The position numbers and the translations under genes are program-made. A DNA stretch of 64,000 nucleotides from Excoecaria cochinchinensis (Eukaryota > Streptophyta > Magnoliopsida > Malpighiales > Euphorbiaceae): positions 9,692,001-9,756,000 of the forward strand of contig CANTUQ010000073.1 in assembly GCA_947683425.1 (NCBI GenBank), read 5' to 3'. The notes under the pieces were generated by a model. The model was not told the origin of the DNA, did no database searches, and saw nothing but the letters and a program-made list of their open reading frames with translations. Positions 30,957 through 42,300 of the stretch are shown here, in pieces; positions within the stretch are counted from its first letter, which is position 1, and each line of letters begins with the position of its first letter.

Positions 30957-32141
30957 TCACTGAGGAAAGTCCCAATAGCACCTGATCATCTGTGACTGAA
31001 GCGTAGCTGAGATGGAATCCATGCGCTCTACCAGTCCGTCATACTGCTGAGATGATAAATGTTCGGGCTCTGGTGCTGGAGGTGCTGGTGCTTCTGGGTC
31101 TTCTTCTTGCTCATGGGGCAAGCCTCCTAGACCTCGCTGTACTCCTTGCAGATACTTTGCGCGAGTAGTCAATCTAAAGCCATTTGCAGCTGTCGCGTCA
31201 TCCATTATGACCTTCATATTCTTCAGCATCTTCTTATCAATAGTTGCAATGGATGATAGTGGTTTGGGTTTCCTCAATGGGTGATGTACACCCTTAGCAA
31301 TTACCATTACCAAACCACCTAGTGCAATCTTCTTAACCTTCTTTGGGTTCCATTGCATTTCTTCCAGTTTATGCCACAAATGAGGAGCGCCATTAATTCT
31401 GAATCCCCTTACCATACAAGCTAAAAATAATGCCTCCGGTAAGTTTACCTGCCCAGGTGAGTCTACATGACTCAGAAAAGATAGTGAGAAAAAATGATGA
31501 ATGATCCGCAGGGCATGACTGTCGAGATAGTGCGCTTTCGTCTTGCCCGACACATACATCGTGGCTGTCACCGTATCTCTAATTGTCGCCCAGGCATTAT
31601 CTTTGTCATAGTCATCAAAGCAATTCGAGACTAAGGAAGGGAAACCGAGTAGTTCTATGAATCTCACAAAAGTCATCTCATATTCCGTACTCTCCAGAAA
31701 AAATGATATTATTGCAGGATCTCTAGAAGGGTCGCGGCTAATCCGACATGTCACAGTTGCCACAAAATCTCTCGTCAACCCCGGATAAACCTTCTCATTA
31801 ATAGCAAAACATCGCTTCCACCCAACATTGGAAATTAGGCGCTGGACTTCATTCTTGATTCCCAGTTTCTCCAACAGGTCATAATCCAAGTAACATGTTG
31901 GAATGTAAGAGCATTTGGAAAATAAAGCATAGGCAATCTTCTTATTACTCGGAACCCAGGCCGGCACATTGGAAATATCCACTGAAGGTTGGCTGGATGG
32001 TTGGCTTGTAGAACTAGAGGCGAGAGCATAACTTTTTCTCTTAGGGGCCACTGCACGAAAATGAAAGACCAAATTCAATGGCATTCTTTGTGCATCAAAC
32101 AGCAATGGCTCTAAATATATAGCATCAGTTATCAAGCTCAT
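30957..32141 (-). CDS. Athila ORF1-type / putative plant transposon protein
   Basis: Open frame of 394 codons on the minus strand, ATG at 32,141, no break. It resembles the Arabidopsis retrotransposon ORF-1 family (Athila ORF1 / putative plant transposon protein): a basic, serine-rich N-terminus (about residues 30-58), a block with VPSNKKIAYALFSKCSYIPT and LISNVGWKRCF, the region YPGLTRDFVATVTC, then LLGFPSLV, and an acidic proline-rich tail (about 345-365). No catalytic motif is visible and the function of the family is not established. It is the only coding frame in this element, so the element cannot move alone. Upstream (right) lie a leader with a splice-donor-like site and palindrome array 2. 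An intact frame in decayed surroundings is notable. I am unsure of the exact family but sure it is not a host enzyme I recognise. Confidence 0.65.
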   Translation of the reverse strand: MSLITDAIYLEPLLFDAQRMPLNLVFHFRAVAPKRKSYALASSSTSQPSSQPSVDISNVPAWVPSNKKIAYALFSKCSYIPTCYLDYDLLEKLGIKNEVQRLISNVGWKRCFAINEKVYPGLTRDFVATVTCRISRDPSRDPAIISFFLESTEYEMTFVRFIELLGFPSLVSNCFDDYDKDNAWATIRDTVTATMYVSGKTKAHYLDSHALRIIHHFFSLSFLSHVDSPGQVNLPEALFLACMVRGFRINGAPHLWHKLEEMQWNPKKVKKIALGGLVMVIAKGVHHPLRKPKPLSSIATIDKKMLKNMKVIMDDATAANGFRLTTRAKYLQGVQRGLGGLPHEQEEDPEAPAPPAPEPEHLSSQQYDGLVERMDSISATLQSQMIRCYWDFPQ

Positions 32142-33057
32142 TCTAACCTAGTAAAAACAATCTTCCTATGCCCATTTGTGTTTATAAGAGATGCATCAAT
32201 TAACAAAGCATTCAAGAAAGTTAAATGACAGCAATAAGCACAATTCAACATGAGTGAGATCAAATTCAACATCATCATAAGAGCACTCATAAAGTTCAAT
32301 CTAACCAAGAATAACCATTTGCACATACTCATTAGAATGTTAGGAAAGTTGCATCTATTGACAAAGAAGTCAAAAATGATCGATGAGAACAAATAACTCA
32401 TTTGAACACAATGGCAAATGAATCTCTGCATTCCAAATTGTTAAGAAATGGCAAAATCAGGAAAACCGTTCATTGAGATATTTTATCAAACACTTGGTAT
32501 GCAGCAATTTAACTGACTAAAATTGAAACCCATAGATATCAACAACAACCCAAATCTAAAATTAGATGCATTAAAATGTAGAGCAAACAGTTAAAGACTA
32601 GCAATTCCCAATTTCAACCAAGAATTTGAATAAAATTAACAACCCAATTCACGCACAGACTAAGCCCTAACTTCCTACTTCCCAAATGTTTAGGTTAATT
32701 ATAGAGTCACAAATTGAGAAGGAAGAAGGAATTGATAGCACTCACCACAAGAAATCAAAGCAATAAGAGAAAATAAAATGAAATATTCGTAAAATTTAAG
32801 CTTGAAAAACATAACAATGGAGAAGAAGCATGAACAGGGAACATAACGCAGAAAAAATCGAAAAGAAAAATAAGGAAAAAGAAAGAGAAAAAATACTTAC
32901 TTGTTGTAGATTCCCAAAAAATCGTAGCCTAGAAGAGAGAAGTGAAGCGCAAAATAGCAGAGAATAACGAATAATGCAAGTTTTAAGAGTGAGAGATGTG
33001 GTAGGGTGAGAAATAAAACACGGAAGATAAAGGATTTAAAACAGTTTTTCATGGGGG
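32142..33057 (-). promoter_or_regulatory. promoter-like and leader region upstream of the ORF1-type gene
   Basis: On the minus strand a TTTAAAT word lies at about 33,040-33,033, just downstream of palindrome array 2, then a pyrimidine-rich leader. A donor-like CAA|GTAAGTATT falls near 32,898, and an acceptor-like TTGTCAATAG near 32,355, so the ORF at 32,141 may follow a 5' UTR intron of about 540 bases. No other gene seen. All inferred from short words. Confidence 0.4.
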
Positions 33058-33526
33058 TCACGGTGGTAACAAAATGGTTGTCACCGTGACATACCCAAAA
33101 TTTTCACTCCAAATTTGAACCGCCACATGGTCACGGTGATAACCAAAATCATTGTCACCGTGATATACCACAACTTCAAAATAGAATCGAAACTTCAACA
33201 CGTCACGGTCACAACGGATTTCATTGCCACCGTGACATGTGCAAATTTAAAAACAGAATGCAACCCTCCTTAGGTCACGGTGACAACCAAAACACTCACC
33301 ACCGTGACATGCGCACACATCAAAACAGAATGCCACTTACCAGATGGTCATGGTGACAACCAAAATCATTGTCACCGTGACATACCAGGTATACCAATCC
33401 AGAATGCCATCCTCATCTGGTCACGGTGACAACCAGATACCTTGCCACCGTGATATGTGCACAATCCAGAATCCAGAATGCATTTTCCTCTGGTCATGGT
33501 GACAACCAAAATCATTGTCACCGTGA
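33058..33526. repeat. palindrome array 2, 72-73-bp period, seven units
   Basis: Seven palindromes of about 33 bases start at 33058, 33130, 33203, 33274, 33348, 33421 and 33494, very regularly 71-74 bases apart. Typical arms are TCACGGTGACAACC and TTGTCACCGTGA. The linkers (about 40 bases) are less conserved but share an AGAATGC word. Same motif, period and promoter-side position as array 1 at 4,651-5,033. Confidence 0.92.
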
Positions 33527-34659
33527 CTACTTGCAAACTTGCAAAAACTTCATAAATCACTCTAAACTTCATGCTACTAAAATTTTGAAAATTCTTCAAG
33601 TAAAAACATATATACTACAAGAAAACAGCAAAATAGAGACGGAAATTTAGAGACCGAAAAATTTTCGTCTCTAAATAGAGACGAAATTCGATTTTCGTCT
33701 CTAAATAGAGACGAAACTCGATTTCCGTCTCTATTTAGAGACGGAACATGAATTCCGTCTCTATTTAGAGACGAAATATTTTCCGTCTCTAAATTTGGTC
33801 GCTAAATATGGCGGGTTGTTTCCCTCCATAATTTGAGACCATATTTAGAGACAGAATTGTTTTTCCGTCTCTAAATAGAGACCGCAAAAGTATTCTGTCT
33901 CAATTTTTAGAGACCGAATTAGAATTCGGTCTCTATTTAGAGACCGGATTGCATTTCGATCTCTAAATTCAGTCTTTAAATAAAGATCGAATTGCTTTTC
34001 GGTCTCTAAATAGAGACCGAATTTTTATTCGGTCTCTAATTAGAGACCGAATTAAATTCGGTCTCTAATTTTCGAGAATTAATTCTCACTTCTCTCTCTT
34101 TTTACTTTCTCTATTTAGAGACCGAATTGCATTTCGGTCTCTGAATTGCCTATCGGTCTCTAATTAGAGACCGAATTAAATTTGGTCTCTAATTTTTGGG
34201 AAATAATTCCCACTACCCTCCCTTTTTACTTTCTCTATTTAGAGACCGAATTGCATTTCGGTCTCTATTTAGAGACCGAATTGCCTTTCGGTCTCTAAAT
34301 AGAGACCGAAATGCCTTACGGTCTTTATTTGCGGTCTCTAAATAGGCGAAAAATATTCCCGCCTATTTAGAGACGGAATTTAATATCCGTCTCTATTTAG
34401 AGATGGAAAGTCATTCCGTCTCTAAATAGAGACGAAAAAAGTTTACGGTCTCTAAATAGGCGGGAATTAATCCCGCCTATTTAGAGACGGAATTTTTATT
34501 TCCGTCTCTAAATAGAGACGGAAATTAGATTCCGTCTCTATTTAGAGACGGAAATTGATTTCCGTCTCTAAATAGAGACGAAAATCAATTTTCGTCTCTA
34601 AATAAAGACGGAAAGTAATTTCCGTCTCTATTTTTCAGGATATTTAAATCCCTTTTCTT

Positions 34660-34815
34660 TTCTTTTTCCTTCTCTCGTTCTCTCCCTTTCTTCTTTTTCC
34701 CCCTCGCAAATCTGCACCATGCACCACCGCTCTCCCCCGCGCCGACCGAAGCCGTCACTCTCCCCCTTCACCACCGCCGGCGGATCTTCTTCTCCGGCCA
34801 GATTTGCTACACATG
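34660..34815 (+). other. GC-rich gene-like fragment inside CACTA element 1
   Basis: A pyrimidine-rich stretch (TTCTTTTTCCTTCTCTCG) is followed by ATG at 34,719 and about 32 codons of GC-rich sequence (HHRSPPRRPKPSLSPFTTAG and on), then ACATG at a donor-like border near 34,815, after which the DNA turns extremely AT-rich. It looks like a 5' UTR and start of a first exon. CACTA elements are known to capture host gene pieces. The source gene is not recognised. Confidence 0.4.
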
Positions 34816-34841
34816 TACTTTATTTAGATCATTTTTTTTAT

Positions 34842-35250
34842 TTTTTATTATTTTAATGTAGTATTTTATTTATGTTTTATATTTATGTATCTTGTTTATT
34901 TTAATTTGTTGGTTAATATTTTATATTTATTTTGTATTTTGTTATTTTTTATTATTTTAATGTAGTTTTTTATTTATGTTTTATATTTATGTATTTTATT
35001 TATTTTAATTTGTTGGTTAATGTTTTTTATTTATTTTGTATTTTCTGTATTTTTTTATTATTTTAATGTAGTATTTTATTTATGTATTTTGTTTATTTTA
35101 ATATTTTGGTTAATGTTATATATTTATTTTGTATTTTATGCATTTTTTATTTTTTATTATTTTAATGTTGTATTTTATTTATGTTTTAAATTTATGTATT
35201 TTGTTTATTTTAATTTGTTGGTTAATTTTTTATATTTATTTTGTATTTTT
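34842..35250. repeat. AT-rich tandem repeat, ~104-bp period, four units
   Basis: Units begin near 34,842, 34,947, 35,051 and 35,149 with TTTTAATGTAGTATTTTATT-like words, followed by TGTTTATTTTAATTTGTTGG. Units differ by small indels. It fills the interior of CACTA element 1. The ORF at 35,020-35,271 lies in it and is not a gene. Confidence 0.8.
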
Positions 35251-35892
35251 ATTCTAATTAATCTATATTAATTAATTGAATAAAAAGTTGGAGAATATTA
35301 ATACATTATAAAATACATTTTTAAAATTTATTTTTAGTTCATTTAATATTTGTTTCACTATATAAATTAATTAAAGTAATTTTAAAATTAATATTATTTA
35401 TTATTTTGTATATTTTTTTTAAAAAAAATATTTTAAAAAATAGAGACGGAAATTCATTTTCCGTCTCTAAAAATAGAGACGGAAATTTTTTTCCATTTCC
35501 GTCTCTATTTTCTTTTTCGTCTCTAATTAGAGACGAAAAATACGATTCCGTCTCTACTTTTAGAGACGGAAATCTATTTTCCGTCTTTAAAAATAGAGAC
35601 GAAAAGACTATTTCGTCTCTAATTAGAGACGAAAAAATGACTCCTTCTCTATTTTTAGAGACGAAAATTTCTTTTCCGTCTCTATTTAGAGACGGAAAAA
35701 AAATTTCCGTCTCTATTTTTAGAGACGGAGTATTTCGGTCTCTAAATTTTAGAGACCGCCGAATTAGAGACGGAAATTTTCCGTCTCTATTTTCGATTAG
35801 AGACCGAATTTCGTCTCTATTTTGCTTTTTTCTTGTAGTGTATATGAATTTGGATTATATTTATTTATAAATAAAAAATTTGATTGAAACTA

Positions 35893-36505
35893 AAACATTA
35901 TACCAAGCTAGTATAATTTTGCAATTTCTGTTGTTAAAAATAGCAACGGAACAGAAATTCCATTGCTATTTTTAGCAACGAAATTTTTAATCGGTTGCTA
36001 AAATTTTCCAACGGACAATAAAATCAGTTGCTATAAATAGCAATGGAAAGAGAAATTTCGTTGCTATTTTTAGCAAAAAAAAATTTATTCGGTAGCTATA
36101 AATAGCAATGGAAAGAGAAATTCCGTTGCTATTTTTAGCAACGGAATTCTATTCGGTTGCTATAAATAGCAAGGGAAAATCAATTCGGATGCTAAAACAA
36201 CAATCCAAATATTTATGCTGTTGGTAAAAATAGCAACGAAAATTATATTCGGTTGCTAATTAGGCAACGAAAAAATAAATTCCGTTGGTAATGTTGACCA
36301 ATTCACCGAAATATATATTGGTTAGATTTAACAATGGAATTTAAATTCCGTTGCTAAAGAAGATTCGGTTGCCAAAAAATACCCACCGCCAAAATTGCAA
36401 CCGAATTTTTTGTTGCTACTTTCGGTTGCTAATTTTGATTTGCAACGGAAATTCAACAAATTCGATTGCTGATTTTCGTTGTTATTTGATAATTTTCTTA
36501 TAGTG
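35893..36505. mobile_element. CACTA-like non-autonomous element 2
   Basis: The right end TTTTCTTATAGTG (complement CACTATAAGAAAA) at 36,493-36,505 is a variant CACTA terminus. The interior is full of inverted TAGCAACGGAA / TTCCGTTGCTA units, a different subterminal repeat from element 1. The left end is decayed; I place it only roughly. Too short to encode anything. Confidence 0.6.
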
Positions 36506-38430
36506 TAAGATAATGGTTATGAAGAATACTCTCCAACTCATTTTTCTGACTCAGAAGATGATTACAACTCAGAAGAACCGATAAGGAAGCATCACATTTA
36601 GGTCACTTCACCTTATCCTCCACCTTATATTGTCTGTAAAAGTTTATATAATCATTTAGTATTATCTATATAATGGCCTTAAATTGTAATTTTTATGAAT
36701 AGTAATTTTTGGGCTATAAATAGTGACACTGGAGTGAATAGTTTCACCCGGAGTCAAAAAATATTCTACTGAATTATTGGAAAAAGCAGGTTAGTAGGAG
36801 TCCAATGATGAAATTTGAAGTGAAACAGAGGTCAGACAGGCCTCCGAAAGTTAAAAATAAGAAAAAGTCACCGTTTCGGTTCAAATAGCAATCCATTTGA
36901 CTAGAAGTTTGATCGGACCTTAAAAATATCTAACGACATCTGAAAAATTATTTGAATATATAGGTTAACTCTAAATAATATGGGAAATTATTTGACAATG
37001 AAAAATTAATTTTACGGGGACATAAAAAATTTGGTTATGAGACATAAATATATACCAAACTAGAAAACGGTCTCCGATTGATCCAAAAATATTCATGGAG
37101 CCTAATAAATATATTTTAAGAATTATTAATGCATTTGTATGAGAAATTGAGCCTGGAAAGTGGTAGAATTAATAGGGCAAAAATAATAGCTAATAAATGA
37201 AATTGGGCTTAATTGGGTTCAGCCAAATGCAAAGGTCTAGAAATGGACCATTGGACGGCCTATAAATAGTGAAAATATCTGCCATTACAGAAAGTTCTCC
37301 ATTTCTCCCTCTCCTTCTAGGCCTTGAGCTTCTTCAATCCTCTCCCACAATTTCCACTCAAATAAATTGTTCTAAGTAATTTTCAGCTCTTAAACTCAAT
37401 TATCTTCATCTCTAGAGCTCAATTGAAGTGGAATAATTGGTGGAAAGTGAGAAGAGAAAGTAAGGTGTCAAAATTCAAGTAAGTGATTTTAGTTGAAATT
37501 AATTTATTTAATTGATTTTATGGGTAGATTTAAGGGTGAAGATTATAGTTATGTGGTTATATTGAATTAAGGGAGAAAGAAAATGGAGATTTCTTATGCT
37601 TATGAATTCGGCCCATGCAGGTTCAAGAAAGGGAAGGTGATTTTTAATGGAAAAACTAAAGATAAGAAGGATTAAAGAGTGAAGAATGAGAATGCAAGGT
37701 TAGTGGTTACAATATCCTTTATTTTGCATTTTATTTAAGCATAATTAAGTGTATGTTCATTGTGTGTTTGTGTAAAGTTTGCATGAAAAGTGTAATATAA
37801 GTTTAAAATCATGTTAAGAGAGGGTGGAAATGTGGAATAACACGTTAAAATTGGAAGAAATAAAATTGGAACCAAAACTCTAAGGAAGTCTGAATAGGAC
37901 ACTAGGGTTTTCTATGATGTATTGTAAAGTTTAATGAAATGTAATTATAGATATATTTTAATTAGGGTAAATAATGGAATTAATGATAAATGAGAAAAAA
38001 AAATTAAAAATTTGAGATTAAAATGTCGTCCTGGCTGAATGATTGAATGGGGTGAATCATGGGCTATTATGATAATTTAGAGAATATAATGCTATCGAAT
38101 AAATGTTGAATTAAAATTAAGTGTACATTAATTTATTGAAATTTAATAGAATTTATTTGAATATATTCTAGTTTAGTATTGTATTATGTTTAAAGTGAAA
38201 ATTATAGAATATGTTACTTTTAAGTAAAATAATGGCATAAATGAAGTTAGAAATAAATTATAAGTGGTATGGAATTGAAATTAAAAGAAAAGAAATTGAA
38301 TGTAGGATTAATAACATAATGGCTGAATGGTATGTGGCTAATGAATGAGGGAGTAATAATAAATAATGTAATTGCCCTTATTAGTCTATTAGTAAAATCT
38401 AGCTCAGAATATAGTTGGCTAGCCATTGGG
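36506..38430 (+). repeat. LTR-like fragment, possibly chromovirus (Tekay/Del type)
   Basis: No gene. About 36,716-37,260 has the look of a U3 region, followed by GGCCTATAAATAGTG at about 37,257 (TATA box 37,261) and a pyrimidine-rich leader with CTTGAGCTTC. It may be the left half of the LTR whose end (GGTGTTACA) appears at 48,437, split by the Tat derivative between them. That link is inference. Confidence 0.35.
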
Positions 38431-38930
38431 ACCGAGAGAGTTTGCTTCTTTAGATCCTGAGTAACATGAGATATTTTGGAAGTCCTACCCAATAGAATAT
38501 TGGAAAGTTCATTTAATCCCATGAAACCTTTAGGCACTTTTGAGTTATTTTGGAATCGCCACCCAATTTACAAGAAATTAGGAAAATTCGTATAATCTCG
38601 AGAGTCTAAACCAGAGAGTAGTTTGGAACCTCACATTTATTAATATATTGGTTAATTATAAATGAGTTTTTAATATTAAATTTCTATTTCTCATCTCACA
38701 CAGTCATGCATTTAAAATAAATCGCAAATTCATGCAACGAGAAAAGGGATAAAAAAAACGATAAAATAAGTAAAATATAAAACAAATTACGAAATAAATT
38801 AGGACAAAAAAATACAATTCCCCAAATTAAAACAAACAAAAATAAATAAATAAATTGGGACAAAAAAATACAATCCCCCAAAATAGAAAATAAAATAAAC
38901 AAAATCAATTAACTAAATAACATTCATAAT
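38431..38930 (-). repeat. 3' LTR fragment of the gag-only Tat derivative
   Basis: About 500 bases nearly repeat 44,575-45,065 (shared words AACATGAGATATTTTGGAA, ATCCCATGAAACCTTT, and the runs of AAAAAAATACAATCCCCCAAA). The match fades to the left near 38,430 and stops abruptly at about 38,935 on the right. The small ORFs at 38,247-38,908 are by-products. Confidence 0.75.
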
Positions 38931-39304
38931 TTTGTTCGTCATCATGTTAGCAAATTAAAGCAGCGTTGTCCTAGTAATGCCATTGTCAATTTTCAGCATG
39001 TCATTCCAGGTACAGGCAAAGGCTTTTTTTCTTTTTTCTCTCTCAAATTTTTTTTTCTCTTCAAGAGTTAGGTTGGATGCAGCCAAGATGTTTTTTTCTT
39101 GAGATTGAATTAAAAAAAATGTTTATTAAACCAATGCCTTGATCACTATTATTTCCATACATGATACGATAAGATATAACAACGCATATATAAGAAAAGC
39201 CCATACTATTAAAATAACTAGAGAAACAAGTTCATAACATAATTCAAAAACACACTTCATATCATAAAAAGAATGGCATTGTAACAACTCTAATTCTTTC
39301 TTTC
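38931..39304. other. no gene seen
   Basis: About 370 bases between the LTR fragment and the gag end. It has a T-rich run and no recognisable motif. It may be what remains of the deleted pol or 3' UTR. Confidence 0.4.
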
Positions 39305-42300
39305 TTCCTTTGGGCTTGGCATCAATTCTTGAATGCGGTCACTTAGAGGACGACAGTAGTCTGTTCTATACCTCATGTATTGGTGATATACACAATACCA
39401 ATCTGTTCTGTGCCTAGACTACCCTTAACTTGGGGCGGGCCCCGCTGACAATGCTTGTAACTTCACTTCTTTGATGAGACGGGTGAAGTGCCAAGACAAT
39501 GGCTTTCCTGAGATGGTGAAGTGGTGTCGAGTTGATCCTGTGGCTGAGACTTCTGCTGTCCCAGCATTGCCCCCATTACCACTGCTGCTTCCTTTGTTCT
39601 TGCCAAAGTCTAGGTTTGCAGATTTAGCCATTTTCTCTAGACGCTCGGCCGCAGCTTCGATGGCTATATCTTTAAGCGGGAGTCCCTTCATCTTTAGCTC
39701 TTCCCTCAAATACGCACTAGCATTCATGATAAATAACCTGATCTTATCTGGGGTATCGGGTTTTCTTTTCATTTCCATGACCTGATTCCTCCATCTGGTA
39801 AGGTACTCATGGAAAGATTCTCTCGATGTCCATTGAAGCAGCTCTAGGTCTTTTAGGGTGACCTCTATCCTCGTACAGCAATCATATTGCTTGAGGGAGC
39901 AGCTCCCAATCCTCTTTGGACCTCCTATCCAGTCCATGGTACTAATCGACTGCGGGTCCCGTTAAGCTCGTGTAGAAATATTCTCTCTTCTGCTTTCTGG
40001 TCAGAGTCGTACCCTTCATCACTAACGAGTACTGTTTTACATGTGCTGTTGGGTTTGAGGTACCATCAAACTTAGGAATGTCAACCATCTTGAAGTTCTG
40101 GGGGATTAGATTTTCACCATCCAGCTCTTTGTCGTCAGGACTCATGCCTCTTCCTACTGCCAGCAAGTGGGTCATAGCTTCGAACCTCTCCTCTATTTTC
40201 CTCGAGATGATCTCCTCTATCTTGGGAGCCTTGCCTCTTATCATGATTGGCTCCTCTTGCTCTTCCTCCCGTAAGTCATCTTCAGGTCCATAAGCTCCTC
40301 TTCGCTCTATTGGCACTATCGCTCTAGGCTCAATTTGTAACGACCCGATTTGGCCCTAAAAGAATTTTGGAATTTTTGTTTGGTAATTCAAGAGTTTGTG
40401 TGTATAAGAGAGTGTATTTGAATGAGCTTCCAAGTTGATTAAGGTTAAAATTTTTGCTAGAAAAAAATTATTTTGAGAAGATGAATAAGTGGCTTGAGTG
40501 AGGGTCCTGTTGTGAGCGCGACGCTAGTCGCGAGCACGACAGAACGCTTCACGAGAAGCCTAACTGAGTTGGACTTTTGGGCTTATTTGATGTGTACCGG
40601 ACATGTGGCGTTGTAGGGGAGTGACATGTGGCAACTTGGGAATGTAACTCTTAGATTAAAGAGTTTTATTTTAAGCTAATTAATGCATTTATGATGGTTA
40701 ATGGCATTAAAAGCTAGTTGGTGGCATTAATGTGAGATTTTGGGTTGGATAAGGCCGGCTAGCATTTTGCTTCATTTTCATTTTACTTTGCTTTTGGCCT
40801 TTGTTCTTTTTGCTTTTCTTTGGTTCTTTGCCGTGTCCCTTTTCTTTGCCATTTCTTTTCCTTTTCTTCTTCATTTGCTTTTCTCCTTGAGTGGACCACT
40901 TGGATTGGTTTGATGAGAGTATTGTGAAGGTTGAGTTGGGTGCTTGAGAATGTAAGTTGGATTTGTTCTCCGATCTGACCTCATTTTTCTTTCCATATTT
41001 CTGTTTTTGATTTAAAGTTAAGAGTATGGATTAAGTGTTTTTCTTGGTTGATTTGTGCATGAGAAGCTGTGGATAAGAAGAAAGACAAGGGTAAAGAGAA
41101 AATTGAAGCTGAATAAAGAGCAGTGTTTAAGCTATCTAAAGGTTGGGATCGAGTGTGATTGTATAATTTCTGCATGTGTTCTTGAGTTATAAGTTTGAAT
41201 AGAGTATATTTGTTTGGATATTCATTTTGACTGCTTGCAGTGCTCCTATAATATATGTTTATGATTATTTAATGTGATAATTTGTATGTGGGTTGATGAC
41301 AGTAAATGATTGCCATATAGTTTTTGAGTGTAAGATATGATTTTTGGAAACTCTGTTCATTTTTCATCAGACCTTTGCTTAATTTTTTTAGCATAAGTAG
41401 AGTTTTGGACCTCAAAATTGAGTGATTATTGAGCCTTTAAAACCATGACTTCAATACCTATAAAAGTCTCAGAGATGACCTTGAGAAAATTCTGGCTCTA
41501 AGACCCTAAAAATTGGCCAAAACAGAGGTGTCTCTACTTTGGCCGGTTCATTTGAGCAGTTCAGATTGTGTAGATGATATCTGATGTTATAGATGTCGAA
41601 TTGACCTGAAACTTATTTCATTTGAAATATAACTTCCTAAGGAACAATTGTTAAGAAGAACATTTTGCCTCAAAATGACGTTTAGACGTTTGTTTAGGCG
41701 ATACAAATTTGACGTGGAAAGCAGCCTCGTGAGGTTCCTGTTGGAGCCTACTGTCGCGAGCGCGACAATGGTCGCGAGCGTGATAGTGGTTGCAAGCGTG
41801 ACAGAACATGTCATGAGAGTGATTTTCTTCTTGATTTAGAGCCCATGGTCGGCATGAACCAATTCCCCACCTTTACCCTCAACTAATTTGTATATTTTAT
41901 GTGTTTTTCTTCCCGAATTGAACCCGTTTTACACCGAAACAATTCTGAGGTCTATACCATGCATGTTTAGCTTTATCAAATGCTATGGCATAAGAGTTTA
42001 ATAATGGAATTAAATGTGTTCATGCTTTTTAATTGTTTAACGACATGCCATATGATATTGATTGTTATAAAATGCTTGAGTTATTGTAATACATTTGGCA
42101 TAGTTTATAAAGTCTTTTTGCAATCTGGCTTCTGTAGCGAGCGCAACTTCTTGTCGCGACCGTGTCATGAACCCTGTTCTATTTTTGAAAAATATTTTCT
42201 TCTGTCTTACTTTGCATGTTTTCTCCCTAGTGCATAGTGTATGCTTACTTGTTCCTCCTTTACATTATAATTAGAGTTCTGTATTGATAATTATTGACAT

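Larger units (their letters stand above)
33613..35840. mobile_element. non-autonomous CACTA element 1
   Basis: The right end reads TTTTTCTTGTAGTG (complement CACTACAAGAAAAA), the standard CACTA terminus; the left end reads ACTACAAGAAAAC from 33,614. If the left terminal C is lost, TAT flanks both ends (33,611-33,613 and 35,841-35,843), the 3-bp duplication usual for CACTA. Both subterminal zones (33,635-34,640 and 35,440-35,825) are packed with AGAGACGGAAA / TTTCCGTCTCT palindromic units and the variant AGAGACCGAAT / ATTCGGTCTCT, the kind of array that CACTA transposase binds. No transposase is encoded; the ORF 35,406-35,870 is repeat sequence. Confidence 0.85.

Noticed and set aside
35406..35870. 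154-codon ORF with repeated RDGN/FRDG words
   Set aside because: Direct translation of CACTA subterminal palindromes.
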